A DNA stretch of 41,545 nt, from the NCBI GenBank assembly GCA_902536935.1, contig CACAZM010000015.1, positions 1 to 41,545 of the forward strand, read 5' to 3'. The stretch is from an uncultured Bacteroidota bacterium. Its GTDB lineage: Bacteria > Bacteroidota > Bacteroidia > Flavobacteriales > Flavobacteriaceae. The notes under the pieces are model-generated. The model was not told where the DNA came from. It made no database searches and was given only the letters and a program-made list of their open reading frames with translations. A program made the position numbers and the translations under genes. How positions within the stretch are numbered: the stretch's first letter is position 1; each line of letters opens with the position of its first letter. Positions 6,743 through 13,764 of the stretch are shown one piece after another.

Positions 6743-6862
6743 ATGAACACCATCCTTACCATTATCGCTGTTGGACTCTCCATAGGATTTTTGGTCAAAC
6801 GTTTTTTTCTACCCAAAAAGAAAACAACTTCGTGTGGTGGTCAAGACTGTGGGTGCCACTAG
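6743..6862 (+). CDS. FeoB-associated Cys-rich membrane protein
   Basis: This 39-residue gene is easily missed. It encodes one membrane span (MNTILTIIAVGLSIGFLV), then a basic stretch (KRFFLPKKK) and a Cys-rich tail (SCGGQDCGCH) with three Cys and a terminal His. This is the hallmark of the FeoB-associated Cys-rich membrane family, which sits after feoB and may bind iron on the cytoplasmic side. It begins 12 bases after the feoB stop. Its own stop overlaps that of the convergent ZIP gene by 4 bases. Family assignment is strong; the role is not settled. Confidence 0.88.
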   Translation: MNTILTIIAVGLSIGFLVKRFFLPKKKTTSCGGQDCGCH

Positions 6863-7677
6863 CCCAAAGCCACATCCAAAATCATCATTACAATAAACCC
6901 GCCGATAAATCCAAGTGTTGCGATGTCAGTGTATTTATCTTGTTGCGTTTCGGGAATCACTTCTTCCACAACCACAAATATCATGGCTCCTGCAGCGAAG
7001 GCCAACGCATAGGGTAGGATTGGAGTAAAAAAGGTAACTGCCAATGCTCCGATCACAGCTGCAATTGGCTCCACGATAGCCGAAGACTGTCCATACATAA
7101 AACTTTTCCAACGACTCAGTCCCTGTCGACGCATGGGCATTGAAACAGCTACCCCTTCTGGGAAGTTCTGAATACCAATTCCTATCGCAAGGACGACAGC
7201 ACCTGCAATCGACGCCTCTGGCAGTCCTGCGGCAACTCCGCCAAACAGTACTCCTACTGCCAATCCCTCAGGGATATTATGGAGAGTGATGGCAAGGACA
7301 AGCAATGTTGAACGATGCCATGGGGTTTTAACGCCTTCTGGCTTTTGAAAATTGATGTGTAGGTGCGGAAGAACCTTGTCTAGTCCAAAAATAAATAGTG
7401 CACCAAGGCCAAACCCAACAGCTGCTGGTATCACTTTTACAAATCCTTCTCCTGGACTCATTTCAATTCCTGGCGCTAGCAAGCTCCAAAAGCTCGCCGC
7501 TACCATGACCCCACCAGTAAAACCCAGCATTCCATCCAAAAAGGCACGGTTCATTGTCTTAAATAAGAATACAAATGACGCACCAAATGCGGTCATCCCC
7601 CAAGTGAACAATGTGGCGTATAAAGCACCCAAAACAGGAGGGGTTTGCTCAAAAAAAGAAAAAATTTCTTGTATCAC
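6859..7677 (-). CDS. ZIP-family divalent metal transporter
   Basis: This 272-residue inner-membrane protein has about eight helices. The ZIP metal-site motifs are clear: HNIPEGLAVGV in helix 4 and QNFPEGVAVSMP in helix 5, with a further VVEEVIPETQ near the C terminus. The family imports zinc, iron or manganese; the GufA-like layout does not fix the metal. It starts with GTG at 7677, three bases after the stop of the dtxR-family gene, so the two form an operon and the regulator probably senses the imported metal. Its end overlaps the Cys-rich gene of the feo operon. Confidence 0.92.
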   Translation of the reverse strand: MIQEIFSFFEQTPPVLGALYATLFTWGMTAFGASFVFLFKTMNRAFLDGMLGFTGGVMVAASFWSLLAPGIEMSPGEGFVKVIPAAVGFGLGALFIFGLDKVLPHLHINFQKPEGVKTPWHRSTLLVLAITLHNIPEGLAVGVLFGGVAAGLPEASIAGAVVLAIGIGIQNFPEGVAVSMPMRRQGLSRWKSFMYGQSSAIVEPIAAVIGALAVTFFTPILPYALAFAAGAMIFVVVEEVIPETQQDKYTDIATLGFIGGFIVMMILDVALG

Positions 7678-7680
7678 AAA

Positions 7681-8334
7681 TTATGGTTTAATATAAATAT
7701 TTTCAGCTGTTTTTTGGGTAATCATCAGTGTTGAGTTACCTGCTTGAATGTGTAGAGATTGGTCAAAATCTTCGCGATGCAATACCAGTATCGGAGTTCC
7801 GATTCCAATCTGTCTTCTGTCTAGATAACGCAAAAAATCAGACGAGTTGTCCTTCACACCAACGCAAACCGCCTCCTTGTTTAGAGGGAGTTCGGTGAGT
7901 AAAATTTTATTGTAAGATTTCATAAACAAGGCCCTGTTAGGTATGGGATCACCATGCGGATCATGGGTGGGGTAATCCAAAAACCGTTCAAGCTCATTGG
8001 TCAGTTTCTCTGACTGAATGTGCTCTAGCTGTTCGGCAACCTGATGAACCTCATCCCAGTTAAAATTTAGATGTGAGACCAAAAAGGATTCCCATAGACG
8101 GTGTTTACGCACTATTCGCAATGCCGTTTTAACTCCTTCGTTGGTCAGAGAAACACCTTGGTACTTCTCATACTTTACCAACTTTTGTTCGGAGAGTTTT
8201 TTAAACATATCCGTGACCGAGGAAGGCTTAGCACCAATTTTGTTAGCAATACTTGTGGTAGCCACAGTACTACTAGTAAATTGAGAAGCGTGGTAAATCG
8301 CCTTTAGGTAGTCTTCTGTTGATAAGGTTTGCAT
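7681..8334 (-). CDS. DtxR/MntR-family metal-dependent repressor
   Basis: This is a 217-residue transcription regulator. It has an N-terminal winged helix (residues about 3-65, with SIANKIGAKPSSVTDMFKKL as recognition region and VSLTNEG as wing). A dimerisation and metal-binding region follows, with HRLWESFLVSHLNFNWDEVH and downstream His/Glu residues. A C-terminal FeoA/SH3-like domain ends ENIYIKP. These proteins bind DNA when loaded with Fe(II) or Mn(II) and repress uptake genes. Position upstream of a ZIP gene and convergent to feoAB fits. Its own promoter overlaps a perfect palindrome (8355-8370), which suggests autorepression. I cannot tell whether iron or manganese is the ligand. Confidence 0.92.
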   Translation of the reverse strand: MQTLSTEDYLKAIYHASQFTSSTVATTSIANKIGAKPSSVTDMFKKLSEQKLVKYEKYQGVSLTNEGVKTALRIVRKHRLWESFLVSHLNFNWDEVHQVAEQLEHIQSEKLTNELERFLDYPTHDPHGDPIPNRALFMKSYNKILLTELPLNKEAVCVGVKDNSSDFLRYLDRRQIGIGTPILVLHREDFDQSLHIQAGNSTLMITQKTAENIYIKP

Positions 8335-8341
8335 TTCTGGG

Positions 8342-8349
8342 CAAATATA
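8342..8349 (-). promoter_or_regulatory. Candidate -7 element for dtxR
   Basis: On the minus strand TATATTTG fits TAnnTTTG and ends only 7 bases before the dtxR ATG (8334), so the mRNA may have almost no leader. Confidence 0.5.
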
Positions 8350-8354
8350 TAAAA

Positions 8355-8370
8355 TTTAGACGGGTCTAAA
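8355..8370. promoter_or_regulatory. Palindromic operator candidate 1 (dtxR side)
   Basis: TTTAGACGGGTCTAAA has perfect 7-base arms around a 2-base centre. It lies in the spacer region of the dtxR promoter, a good place for autorepression. Confidence 0.55.
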
Positions 8371-8377
8371 AAATATT

Positions 8378-8393
8378 TTTAGATTAGACTAAA
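8378..8393. promoter_or_regulatory. Operator candidate 2 (crtY side)
   Basis: TTTAGATTAGACTAAA has outer arms TTTAG/CTAAA. It starts 23 bases from the start of box 1, about two helical turns, and lies just upstream of the crtY promoter region. It resembles the TTAGGTTAG-type half sites of DtxR/IdeR boxes. The 11-mer ATTAGACTAAA recurs at 10584-10594 near the prenyl synthase gene. Confidence 0.5.
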
Positions 8394-8415
8394 TACTATG
8401 GGTTTTTATATTTCG

Positions 8416-8423
8416 TATGTTTG
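8416..8423 (+). promoter_or_regulatory. Candidate -7 element for crtY
   Basis: TATGTTTG matches TAnnTTTG, 18 bases before the TTG start of crtY. No TTG is seen at the usual -33 distance; operator candidate 2 ends 22 bases upstream. Confidence 0.4.
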
Positions 8424-8441
8424 TAAATCAGAGAACATAGA

Positions 8442-9593
8442 TTGCAAAAATTAGATTTTATCATATTGGGTGGTGGCGCTTCAGGACTTCAGTTGGCCTA
8501 CCGCTTAAGTAATCATACTGCTTTTGCAAACGCTTCCATCCTTATCCTTGAAAGCAATAATCATAAAGGCAACGACAGGACATGGTGTTATTGGGAAACC
8601 GGTGATGGGGAATGGGATGATTTGCTCCAAAACCAGTGGAACAAAGTACAATTCAAAAGTAAGAATGTTAATAAGACCATAGATTTAGGAAGTGCCTCTT
8701 ACAAAATGCTTAGGAGTAAACCGTATTATGAGCGTCTTCACCAATCCTTGGCAAATAACAAGTCTATTCAAATCGAGTATGCACGATGCATAGGCTTTGT
8801 CGATGAGGGCTCACATGTGACCGTAAGTACAGACAGGCAAACCTATCGGTGCTCGACTCTTTTTAATAGTGCCTTCGATTGGAACGTCCTAAACAAACAA
8901 AGCCGATACCCCGTCCTTCAACAACATTTTTTAGGGTGGTACATCAAAACACCTCGTCCGCTATTTGATACTAAAACTGCTGTATTTATGGACTTTACTG
9001 TTCCCCAGTTCCAAGAAACTCGCTTTATGTATGTACTTCCGTACACACAAACAGAAGCTTTGATTGAATACACCCTGTTTTCTAAAGAGTTACTCGACAA
9101 ATCAGAGTATGAAGATGCTATTCGAGACTATCTTCAAGACAAAAACATTACGGATTATCAGCTTATCGAAGTCGAACAAGGGAGTATTCCAATGTGTTCC
9201 TACCCCTTTTGGGAAAACAACTCTAAAAATGTTCACTTTATTGGTTCGGCAGGAGGTTGGACCAAAGCGAGTACGGGCTTTACTTTTAAAAATATCAATC
9301 GAAAAACAACTGCTTTGGTGGATCACATAGCTGCCAAAAAGCCCCTGAGCCGTTTTGCGAAAAAAAATCGATTTTGGTGGTATGATCTCCTATTCTTAGA
9401 TATTCTAGCCAAGTACAATCACAGGGGGGCAAGTTTGTTTTCAGGGATGTTTCGCAACAATAGTCCAAAACGAATTTTTCAATTCTTGGACGAACAAAGT
9501 CATTTCTTGCAGGAGCTCATGATTATGCGTTCATTCCCTAAACTTCTATTTGTAAAGCAATTTTTTAAACGCCTATTTGGTGCGCACCATTAA
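8442..9593 (+). CDS. crtY: Lycopene beta-cyclase, CrtY type
   Basis: This 383-residue FAD-dependent enzyme should convert lycopene to beta-carotene, the ring-closing step of carotenoid synthesis. The N terminus has the dinucleotide-binding pattern FIILGGGASGLQLAYRL (residues 6-22). DRTWCYWETGDGEWDD follows, typical of CrtY, and further motifs include MDFTVPQ, FMYVLPYT and GWTKASTGFTF. The start must be the TTG at 8442: an in-frame stop lies at 8424-8426, and no ATG is available before the Rossmann motif. It diverges from dtxR and converges on the prenyl synthase gene, overlapping it by 21 bases. No other crt genes lie in the window. Confidence 0.92.
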   Translation: MQKLDFIILGGGASGLQLAYRLSNHTAFANASILILESNNHKGNDRTWCYWETGDGEWDDLLQNQWNKVQFKSKNVNKTIDLGSASYKMLRSKPYYERLHQSLANNKSIQIEYARCIGFVDEGSHVTVSTDRQTYRCSTLFNSAFDWNVLNKQSRYPVLQQHFLGWYIKTPRPLFDTKTAVFMDFTVPQFQETRFMYVLPYTQTEALIEYTLFSKELLDKSEYEDAIRDYLQDKNITDYQLIEVEQGSIPMCSYPFWENNSKNVHFIGSAGGWTKASTGFTFKNINRKTTALVDHIAAKKPLSRFAKKNRFWWYDLLFLDILAKYNHRGASLFSGMFRNNSPKRIFQFLDEQSHFLQELMIMRSFPKLLFVKQFFKRLFGAHH

Positions 9594-10547
9594 TTCCTCT
9601 GCAAACACAGTAAAATAAGAAAGCTGACTATCGGTTAGAGACGACTGTTTCAAAGCATCCAATGCATTTTTGGTATAAGTCATAACCTGCTCCGTTGTGT
9701 GGCTACGGGCATATGTTGACTCATAGATGGCTTTGACATCTTTTATTTTTTGGTCTTCATCCTGCGAGGTCGAAGACATCAGTTTTTCAAAGTCTACGAG
9801 GTCTTTGGCATTGGCATGAGCACGCGTCAGATGATAAAGAATCGTTTTTTTATTTTCAATAATATCTCCCCCAACTTTTTTACCAAAAGTTTTTGGGTCT
9901 CCAAAAGTATCCAATAAGTCGTCTTGCAGTTGAAAAGCAATGCCGAGGTTAACCCCAAACTCATATAAACTATCCGCTATTTCTGCTGATGCCTGTCCGA
10001 CCAAAGCCCCCATACGAAGAGCACAACCAAGCAATACAGCAGTTTTTAAGCGAATCATATGAATGTACTCATCAATACTAACATTGTCTCTGGTTTCAAA
10101 ATCAACATCATATTGTTGTCCTTCGCAAACCAATAGGGCTGTCTCACTCAATAGCTTGGTCAGTACCGAAAACAAGGCATCATCATAGAAATTGAGTTGT
10201 TGGTAGGCCGTCACCAAAAGAGCATCACCAGAAAGAATACCAGTATTAACGTCCCATTTTTGATGAACCGTTTGCTGTCCACGGCGCAACGTTGCCCCGT
10301 CCATGATATCGTCATGAAGCAAGGTAAAATTGTGAAAAAGCTCCACAGCTGTAGCTGCTCCAAGGGCTGAAATGGGATCCTTCCCTGACGCTTCACACGC
10401 CATCAGTGCAAATACAGGGCGCATTCTTTTCCCTCCGAGTTGCATGATATAAGAAATGGGCTCATAAAGCCCTATCGGTTCCCTTTCAAATCGCAAGGAA
10501 GAAAGGTGGGTGGAAAATAATTCATGATAAGCTTGTACAGAACGCAT
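9573..10547 (-). CDS. Polyprenyl diphosphate synthase (FPP/GGPP type)
   Basis: This 324-residue trans-isoprenyl diphosphate synthase condenses isopentenyl diphosphate units to C15 or C20 chains, feeding carotenoids and quinones. Conserved motifs: GGKRMRP (residues 38-44), the first Asp-rich motif DDIMD (about 79-83) followed by RRG, and the second Asp-rich motif DDLLDTFGD near residue 216. Chain length cannot be read with certainty; the residues before the first motif (LFHNFTLLH) are compatible with GGPP synthase. It ends inside the tail of crtY on the other strand. Its neighbour suggests a carotenoid role, but it may be the cell's main short-chain synthase. Confidence 0.9.
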   Translation of the reverse strand: MRSVQAYHELFSTHLSSLRFEREPIGLYEPISYIMQLGGKRMRPVFALMACEASGKDPISALGAATAVELFHNFTLLHDDIMDGATLRRGQQTVHQKWDVNTGILSGDALLVTAYQQLNFYDDALFSVLTKLLSETALLVCEGQQYDVDFETRDNVSIDEYIHMIRLKTAVLLGCALRMGALVGQASAEIADSLYEFGVNLGIAFQLQDDLLDTFGDPKTFGKKVGGDIIENKKTILYHLTRAHANAKDLVDFEKLMSSTSQDEDQKIKDVKAIYESTYARSHTTEQVMTYTKNALDALKQSSLTDSQLSYFTVFAEELMVRTK

Positions 10548-10563
10548 TTACATCAAATTTAAA

Positions 10564-10571
10564 CAAAGGTA
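10564..10571 (-). promoter_or_regulatory. Candidate -7 element for the prenyl synthase gene
   Basis: On the minus strand TACCTTTG matches TAnnTTTG and lies 16 bases before the ATG (10547). Confidence 0.45.
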
Positions 10572-10578
10572 CGACTAC

Positions 10579-10594
10579 TCATAATTAGACTAAA
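10579..10594. promoter_or_regulatory. Candidate box shared with the crtY upstream region
   Basis: The right 11 bases (ATTAGACTAAA, 10584-10594) are identical to those of the box at 8378-8393; over 16 bases 12 match. The left arm is poor. On the minus strand it lies about where the -33 contact of the prenyl synthase promoter would be. Confidence 0.3.
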
Positions 10595-10625
10595 GTAAAA
10601 AAATTGTAAACTCAGGAAACTTTTT

Positions 10626-10655
10626 TTGTTTTTTACGTTTCCTCTATTATATTTG
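10626..10655 (+). promoter_or_regulatory. Promoter of the tetR-efflux operon
   Basis: TTG (10626-10628), 19 bases, then TATATTTG (10648-10655) is a full consensus match. The -7 ends only 7 bases before the tetR ATG, so the transcript is predicted to be leaderless or nearly so. Confidence 0.65.
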
Positions 10656-10662
10656 CACCGCT

Positions 10663-11280
10663 ATGAAATCGACTGACTTAGAAAAATCTATTGTTGCTAC
10701 TTCTACGGAGTTGTTTCTCACACTTGGTTTTAAGAGTGTGACCATGGATGACATTGCAGAGGAAATGAAAATTTCCAAAAAAACGATTTATACCTTTTTC
10801 ACAAATAAAGAAGCATTAGTTCAATCTGTTGTTTTCTCAATGTACAACTATATTACTACCAACCTTACGCAAATTCGTGAAAAAGCCAACAATCCGATTT
10901 CAGAACTCTACGAAGTCAAAATGTTTATCATGAATCAATTAAAGGGGGAAAAAACATCCCCCCAACATCAGCTGAGAAAATACTATCCAAACATTCACAA
11001 CGAACTCCAAAAAAAGCAATTCGATTATATGACAAAATCCGTTGGAAAGAGTTTAATCAAAGGAGTAATTATGAAACTTTTTCGACCCTCAATAGATATC
11101 GACTTTATTTCTCGGATGTATTTCAATGGGATGGTGGGCATCAAAAACGTGGATATGTTCCCGACCGAAAAATACAGCCCCGAACAGCTTATGGAGAACT
11201 ATTTAGATTATCATTTACGTGCCATCGTAACAGAGGATGGTATGAAACTTTTGTCCTCATATATTAAAACTAAATCATGA
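10663..11280 (+). CDS. TetR-family transcriptional regulator
   Basis: This 205-residue protein has an N-terminal TetR DNA-binding domain (residues about 8-55): ATSTELFLTLGFKSVTMDDI followed by AEEMKISKKTIYTFFTNKEAL. The C-terminal ligand domain is diverged, as usual. It is the first gene of a four-gene efflux operon and overlaps the outer-membrane factor gene by 4 bases (ATGA). It most likely represses this operon and is released by a pump substrate, but the substrate is unknown. Confidence 0.92.
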   Translation: MKSTDLEKSIVATSTELFLTLGFKSVTMDDIAEEMKISKKTIYTFFTNKEALVQSVVFSMYNYITTNLTQIREKANNPISELYEVKMFIMNQLKGEKTSPQHQLRKYYPNIHNELQKKQFDYMTKSVGKSLIKGVIMKLFRPSIDIDFISRMYFNGMVGIKNVDMFPTEKYSPEQLMENYLDYHLRAIVTEDGMKLLSSYIKTKS

Positions 11281-12620
11281 ATCGCTCATTCATCTTTGTT
11301 ATTTCACTTCTGCTTACCTCCTTTGGGTGGAGCCAACAAGCCCTCAGTTTAAATGATGCTGTCTCGGAGGGCTTACAAAACAATCGAGCCATGGTCAATG
11401 CCAATTATGATATTCAAATTGCACGTGAACGCCAGTGGGAAACTATCGCAAGTGGTTTACCTCAGATCAGTGCTTATGCTGCTTACAATAAAGACCTCGA
11501 ACAACGAACTTCTATAGTTCCGGGTGCTTATTTTGGTGGATCTCCTGGGGAGTATTTCCCCGTTCAATTTGGTACTGAACAAAGTATTGATGCTTCCGCA
11601 CGCCTAGATCAATTGATTTTTGATGGTTCTTACCTTGTTGGCCTTCAAGCATCCACTGTGTTTTTAAAAATCTCAAGGCAAAATAAAATTAAAAATGAAT
11701 TGGAAGTCAAACGCCTGGTCACTGATGCTTATATCAATGTTTTGCTTGCAGAAGAGCGTAAACGAATTTTAGAAAAAAACCTGAAAAACCTCAAAGGAAC
11801 CCTATCCGATATTCGCAAAGTACATCAACAGGGCTTGGTTGAAGTCGAGCAGGTAGAACAATTAGAAATCACAAGTTCTTCTATCCAAAGTGCTTTGGAC
11901 TACGTTAGCAGAATGATTCCCGTTACCTATCAAATGCTCAATATGACTTTGGGAAGAGACTTGACGGACAAAGTTGTACTGGCCGATACCCTGATGGGGC
12001 TTTGTGTACGAAGTGAGACAAGTAAAGAATTGGTAGACTGGAATATCGCCAAAAATATCGACTATCAAATTGCACAAAACAACTTACGTTCTTCCGAATT
12101 ATTGCTCAAACTCGAGCGATTTCGAGCACTCCCATCCATTTCAGCATTTATCACAAGTGGGTATGACGCCTACAACGACGACTTTACCTTTACAGAAAAG
12201 TCACAGCAGTGGTATGGTCGCTCTGCCATTGGCTTGAGTCTTAGCATGCCCATTTTCACTTCTGGTGCAGGTCAATCGCGTACCGATCAAGCCAAACTTA
12301 ATGTCGCCAAAGCCAAAACCCAACTGGAACAAGTTGAAGAGGAGCTTCTTTTACAAAAAGCAAGTGCACACAATCAATTTACCTTGGCGCTGGAAGAGTT
12401 TCTAAGAAGTCAAGAAAGTTTGGACATCGCCTATCGTATTGAGCGAAAAAATGAAATTAAATACACTGAAGGAGTAACTGGTAGCTTCGAGCTTCGACAA
12501 GCGCAGCTCCAGCTTTTCGACCTTCAAAATCAACATCTCAATGCCATGCGAAACATCATCAACTCAAAAACTGAACTCGACATATTATATTATCCATCAA
12601 CTGAAATTTCAAAAAAATGA
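11277..12620 (+). CDS. TolC-like outer membrane efflux protein
   Basis: This 447-residue protein has a signal peptide (MNRSFIFVISLLLTSFGWSQ) and the TolC/OEP pattern: LSLNDAVSEGLQNNRAMVNA at the mature N terminus, long amphipathic helices, and a second matching half (residues about 240-440). It should form the trimeric channel through the outer membrane for the RND pump encoded downstream. It overlaps tetR and the fusion protein gene by 4 bases each, so translation of the operon is tightly coupled. Confidence 0.92.
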   Translation: MNRSFIFVISLLLTSFGWSQQALSLNDAVSEGLQNNRAMVNANYDIQIARERQWETIASGLPQISAYAAYNKDLEQRTSIVPGAYFGGSPGEYFPVQFGTEQSIDASARLDQLIFDGSYLVGLQASTVFLKISRQNKIKNELEVKRLVTDAYINVLLAEERKRILEKNLKNLKGTLSDIRKVHQQGLVEVEQVEQLEITSSSIQSALDYVSRMIPVTYQMLNMTLGRDLTDKVVLADTLMGLCVRSETSKELVDWNIAKNIDYQIAQNNLRSSELLLKLERFRALPSISAFITSGYDAYNDDFTFTEKSQQWYGRSAIGLSLSMPIFTSGAGQSRTDQAKLNVAKAKTQLEQVEEELLLQKASAHNQFTLALEEFLRSQESLDIAYRIERKNEIKYTEGVTGSFELRQAQLQLFDLQNQHLNAMRNIINSKTELDILYYPSTEISKK

Positions 12621-13762
12621 AACATCTAGTTCTTGTAATCTCATGTTTTGCTCTTATATCCTGCAGTAGTGAAGAAGAACCAACAACCCAATTTCTAATC
12701 AGCAATGAAAACGTTGAAGGTTTAGAACAAAAGCGATCTGGACTCGTAGGTCAAATTGAAGAACTCCGAAATGAACTCGGCTTAGTTACTGGTGCACTCA
12801 ACCGCTTGGATACCACCAAAAAACGGGCACTGGTTTCTGTATTAACCGTTAGCCCGAGCGAATTCAAACATAGCATTTCACTTCAATCAATCGTGAAAAC
12901 AGATCAAAATATGCTGTTACAACCTGAAATCATGGGAGCCGTTTCATCTATTTCTGTTCGTGAAGGACAGCGTGTAAAGAAAGGACAAGTATTGTTGCGC
13001 ATCGATGATGGCGGTTTAAAGCAAACCATAAGTTTGCAAGAGGCGCAAACTGCTTTGGCAAAAACCGTCTTTGAGCGTCAAGAACGATTGTGGAACGAAG
13101 AAGTAGGATCTGAAATCGAATACTTACAGGCCAAAACAAACTATGAGAGTCAACACAGTCAATTGGCTCAACTCAATAAACAGCTGGAAAAAGCAGTGGT
13201 TCGTGCCCCATTTGCTGGACAAATCGATGATATAATGGTGGAAGTTGGTCAGGTTGTCAGCCCAGGAATCATGCCGCTTCTTCGGCTCATCAGCACACAA
13301 AAAATGTATGTTGAGGCAGATGTGCCAGAACGCTATTTGCCAACGGTGTCAAAAGGAACACCTGTACGTGTTGACATACCTGTACTAAACACCTCATTTG
13401 ATGCGCTTGTTTCTCATCGAGCGACCCATGTCAATACAGAAAATCGAACTTTTAGGGTAACCGTCGATGTTGACCCAAACATACAGGCCAATCCCAACTT
13501 GCTTAGCACACTCCACATTTTTGACTACATCAATCCACAAGCACTATTAATTCCAGGCAGTATCATCTCTGAAAATGCTTCTGGGGAGGAATTTGTTTTT
13601 GTAATTGATAAGGACAATCAAGCCCAAAAGGTATTTATACAAACGGGCTATGCAGATAACGGAATGGTAGAAGTCACCGAGGGAATAGAGGATGGGGCGA
13701 CAATAATCAGTGACGGTGCTCGGCTTGTGAAAGAAAATCAGCCGGTACAAATTATCGAATAA
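12617..13762 (+). CDS. RND efflux periplasmic adaptor (membrane fusion protein)
   Basis: This 381-residue lipoprotein adaptor begins MKHLVLVISCFALISC, with the lipobox Cys at residue 16 and SSEEE after it. A short coiled-coil segment (about 30-65) precedes the biotinyl-lipoyl-like domain (EIMGAVSSISVREGQRVKKG and LRIDDGGLKQ), a helical hairpin, the second lipoyl half (VVRAPFAGQIDDIMVEVGQV), then beta-barrel and membrane-proximal domains. It links the TolC-like channel to the RND permease. Two bases separate it from the permease gene. Confidence 0.93.
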   Translation: MKHLVLVISCFALISCSSEEEPTTQFLISNENVEGLEQKRSGLVGQIEELRNELGLVTGALNRLDTTKKRALVSVLTVSPSEFKHSISLQSIVKTDQNMLLQPEIMGAVSSISVREGQRVKKGQVLLRIDDGGLKQTISLQEAQTALAKTVFERQERLWNEEVGSEIEYLQAKTNYESQHSQLAQLNKQLEKAVVRAPFAGQIDDIMVEVGQVVSPGIMPLLRLISTQKMYVEADVPERYLPTVSKGTPVRVDIPVLNTSFDALVSHRATHVNTENRTFRVTVDVDPNIQANPNLLSTLHIFDYINPQALLIPGSIISENASGEEFVFVIDKDNQAQKVFIQTGYADNGMVEVTEGIEDGATIISDGARLVKENQPVQIIE

Positions 13763-13764
13763 CA

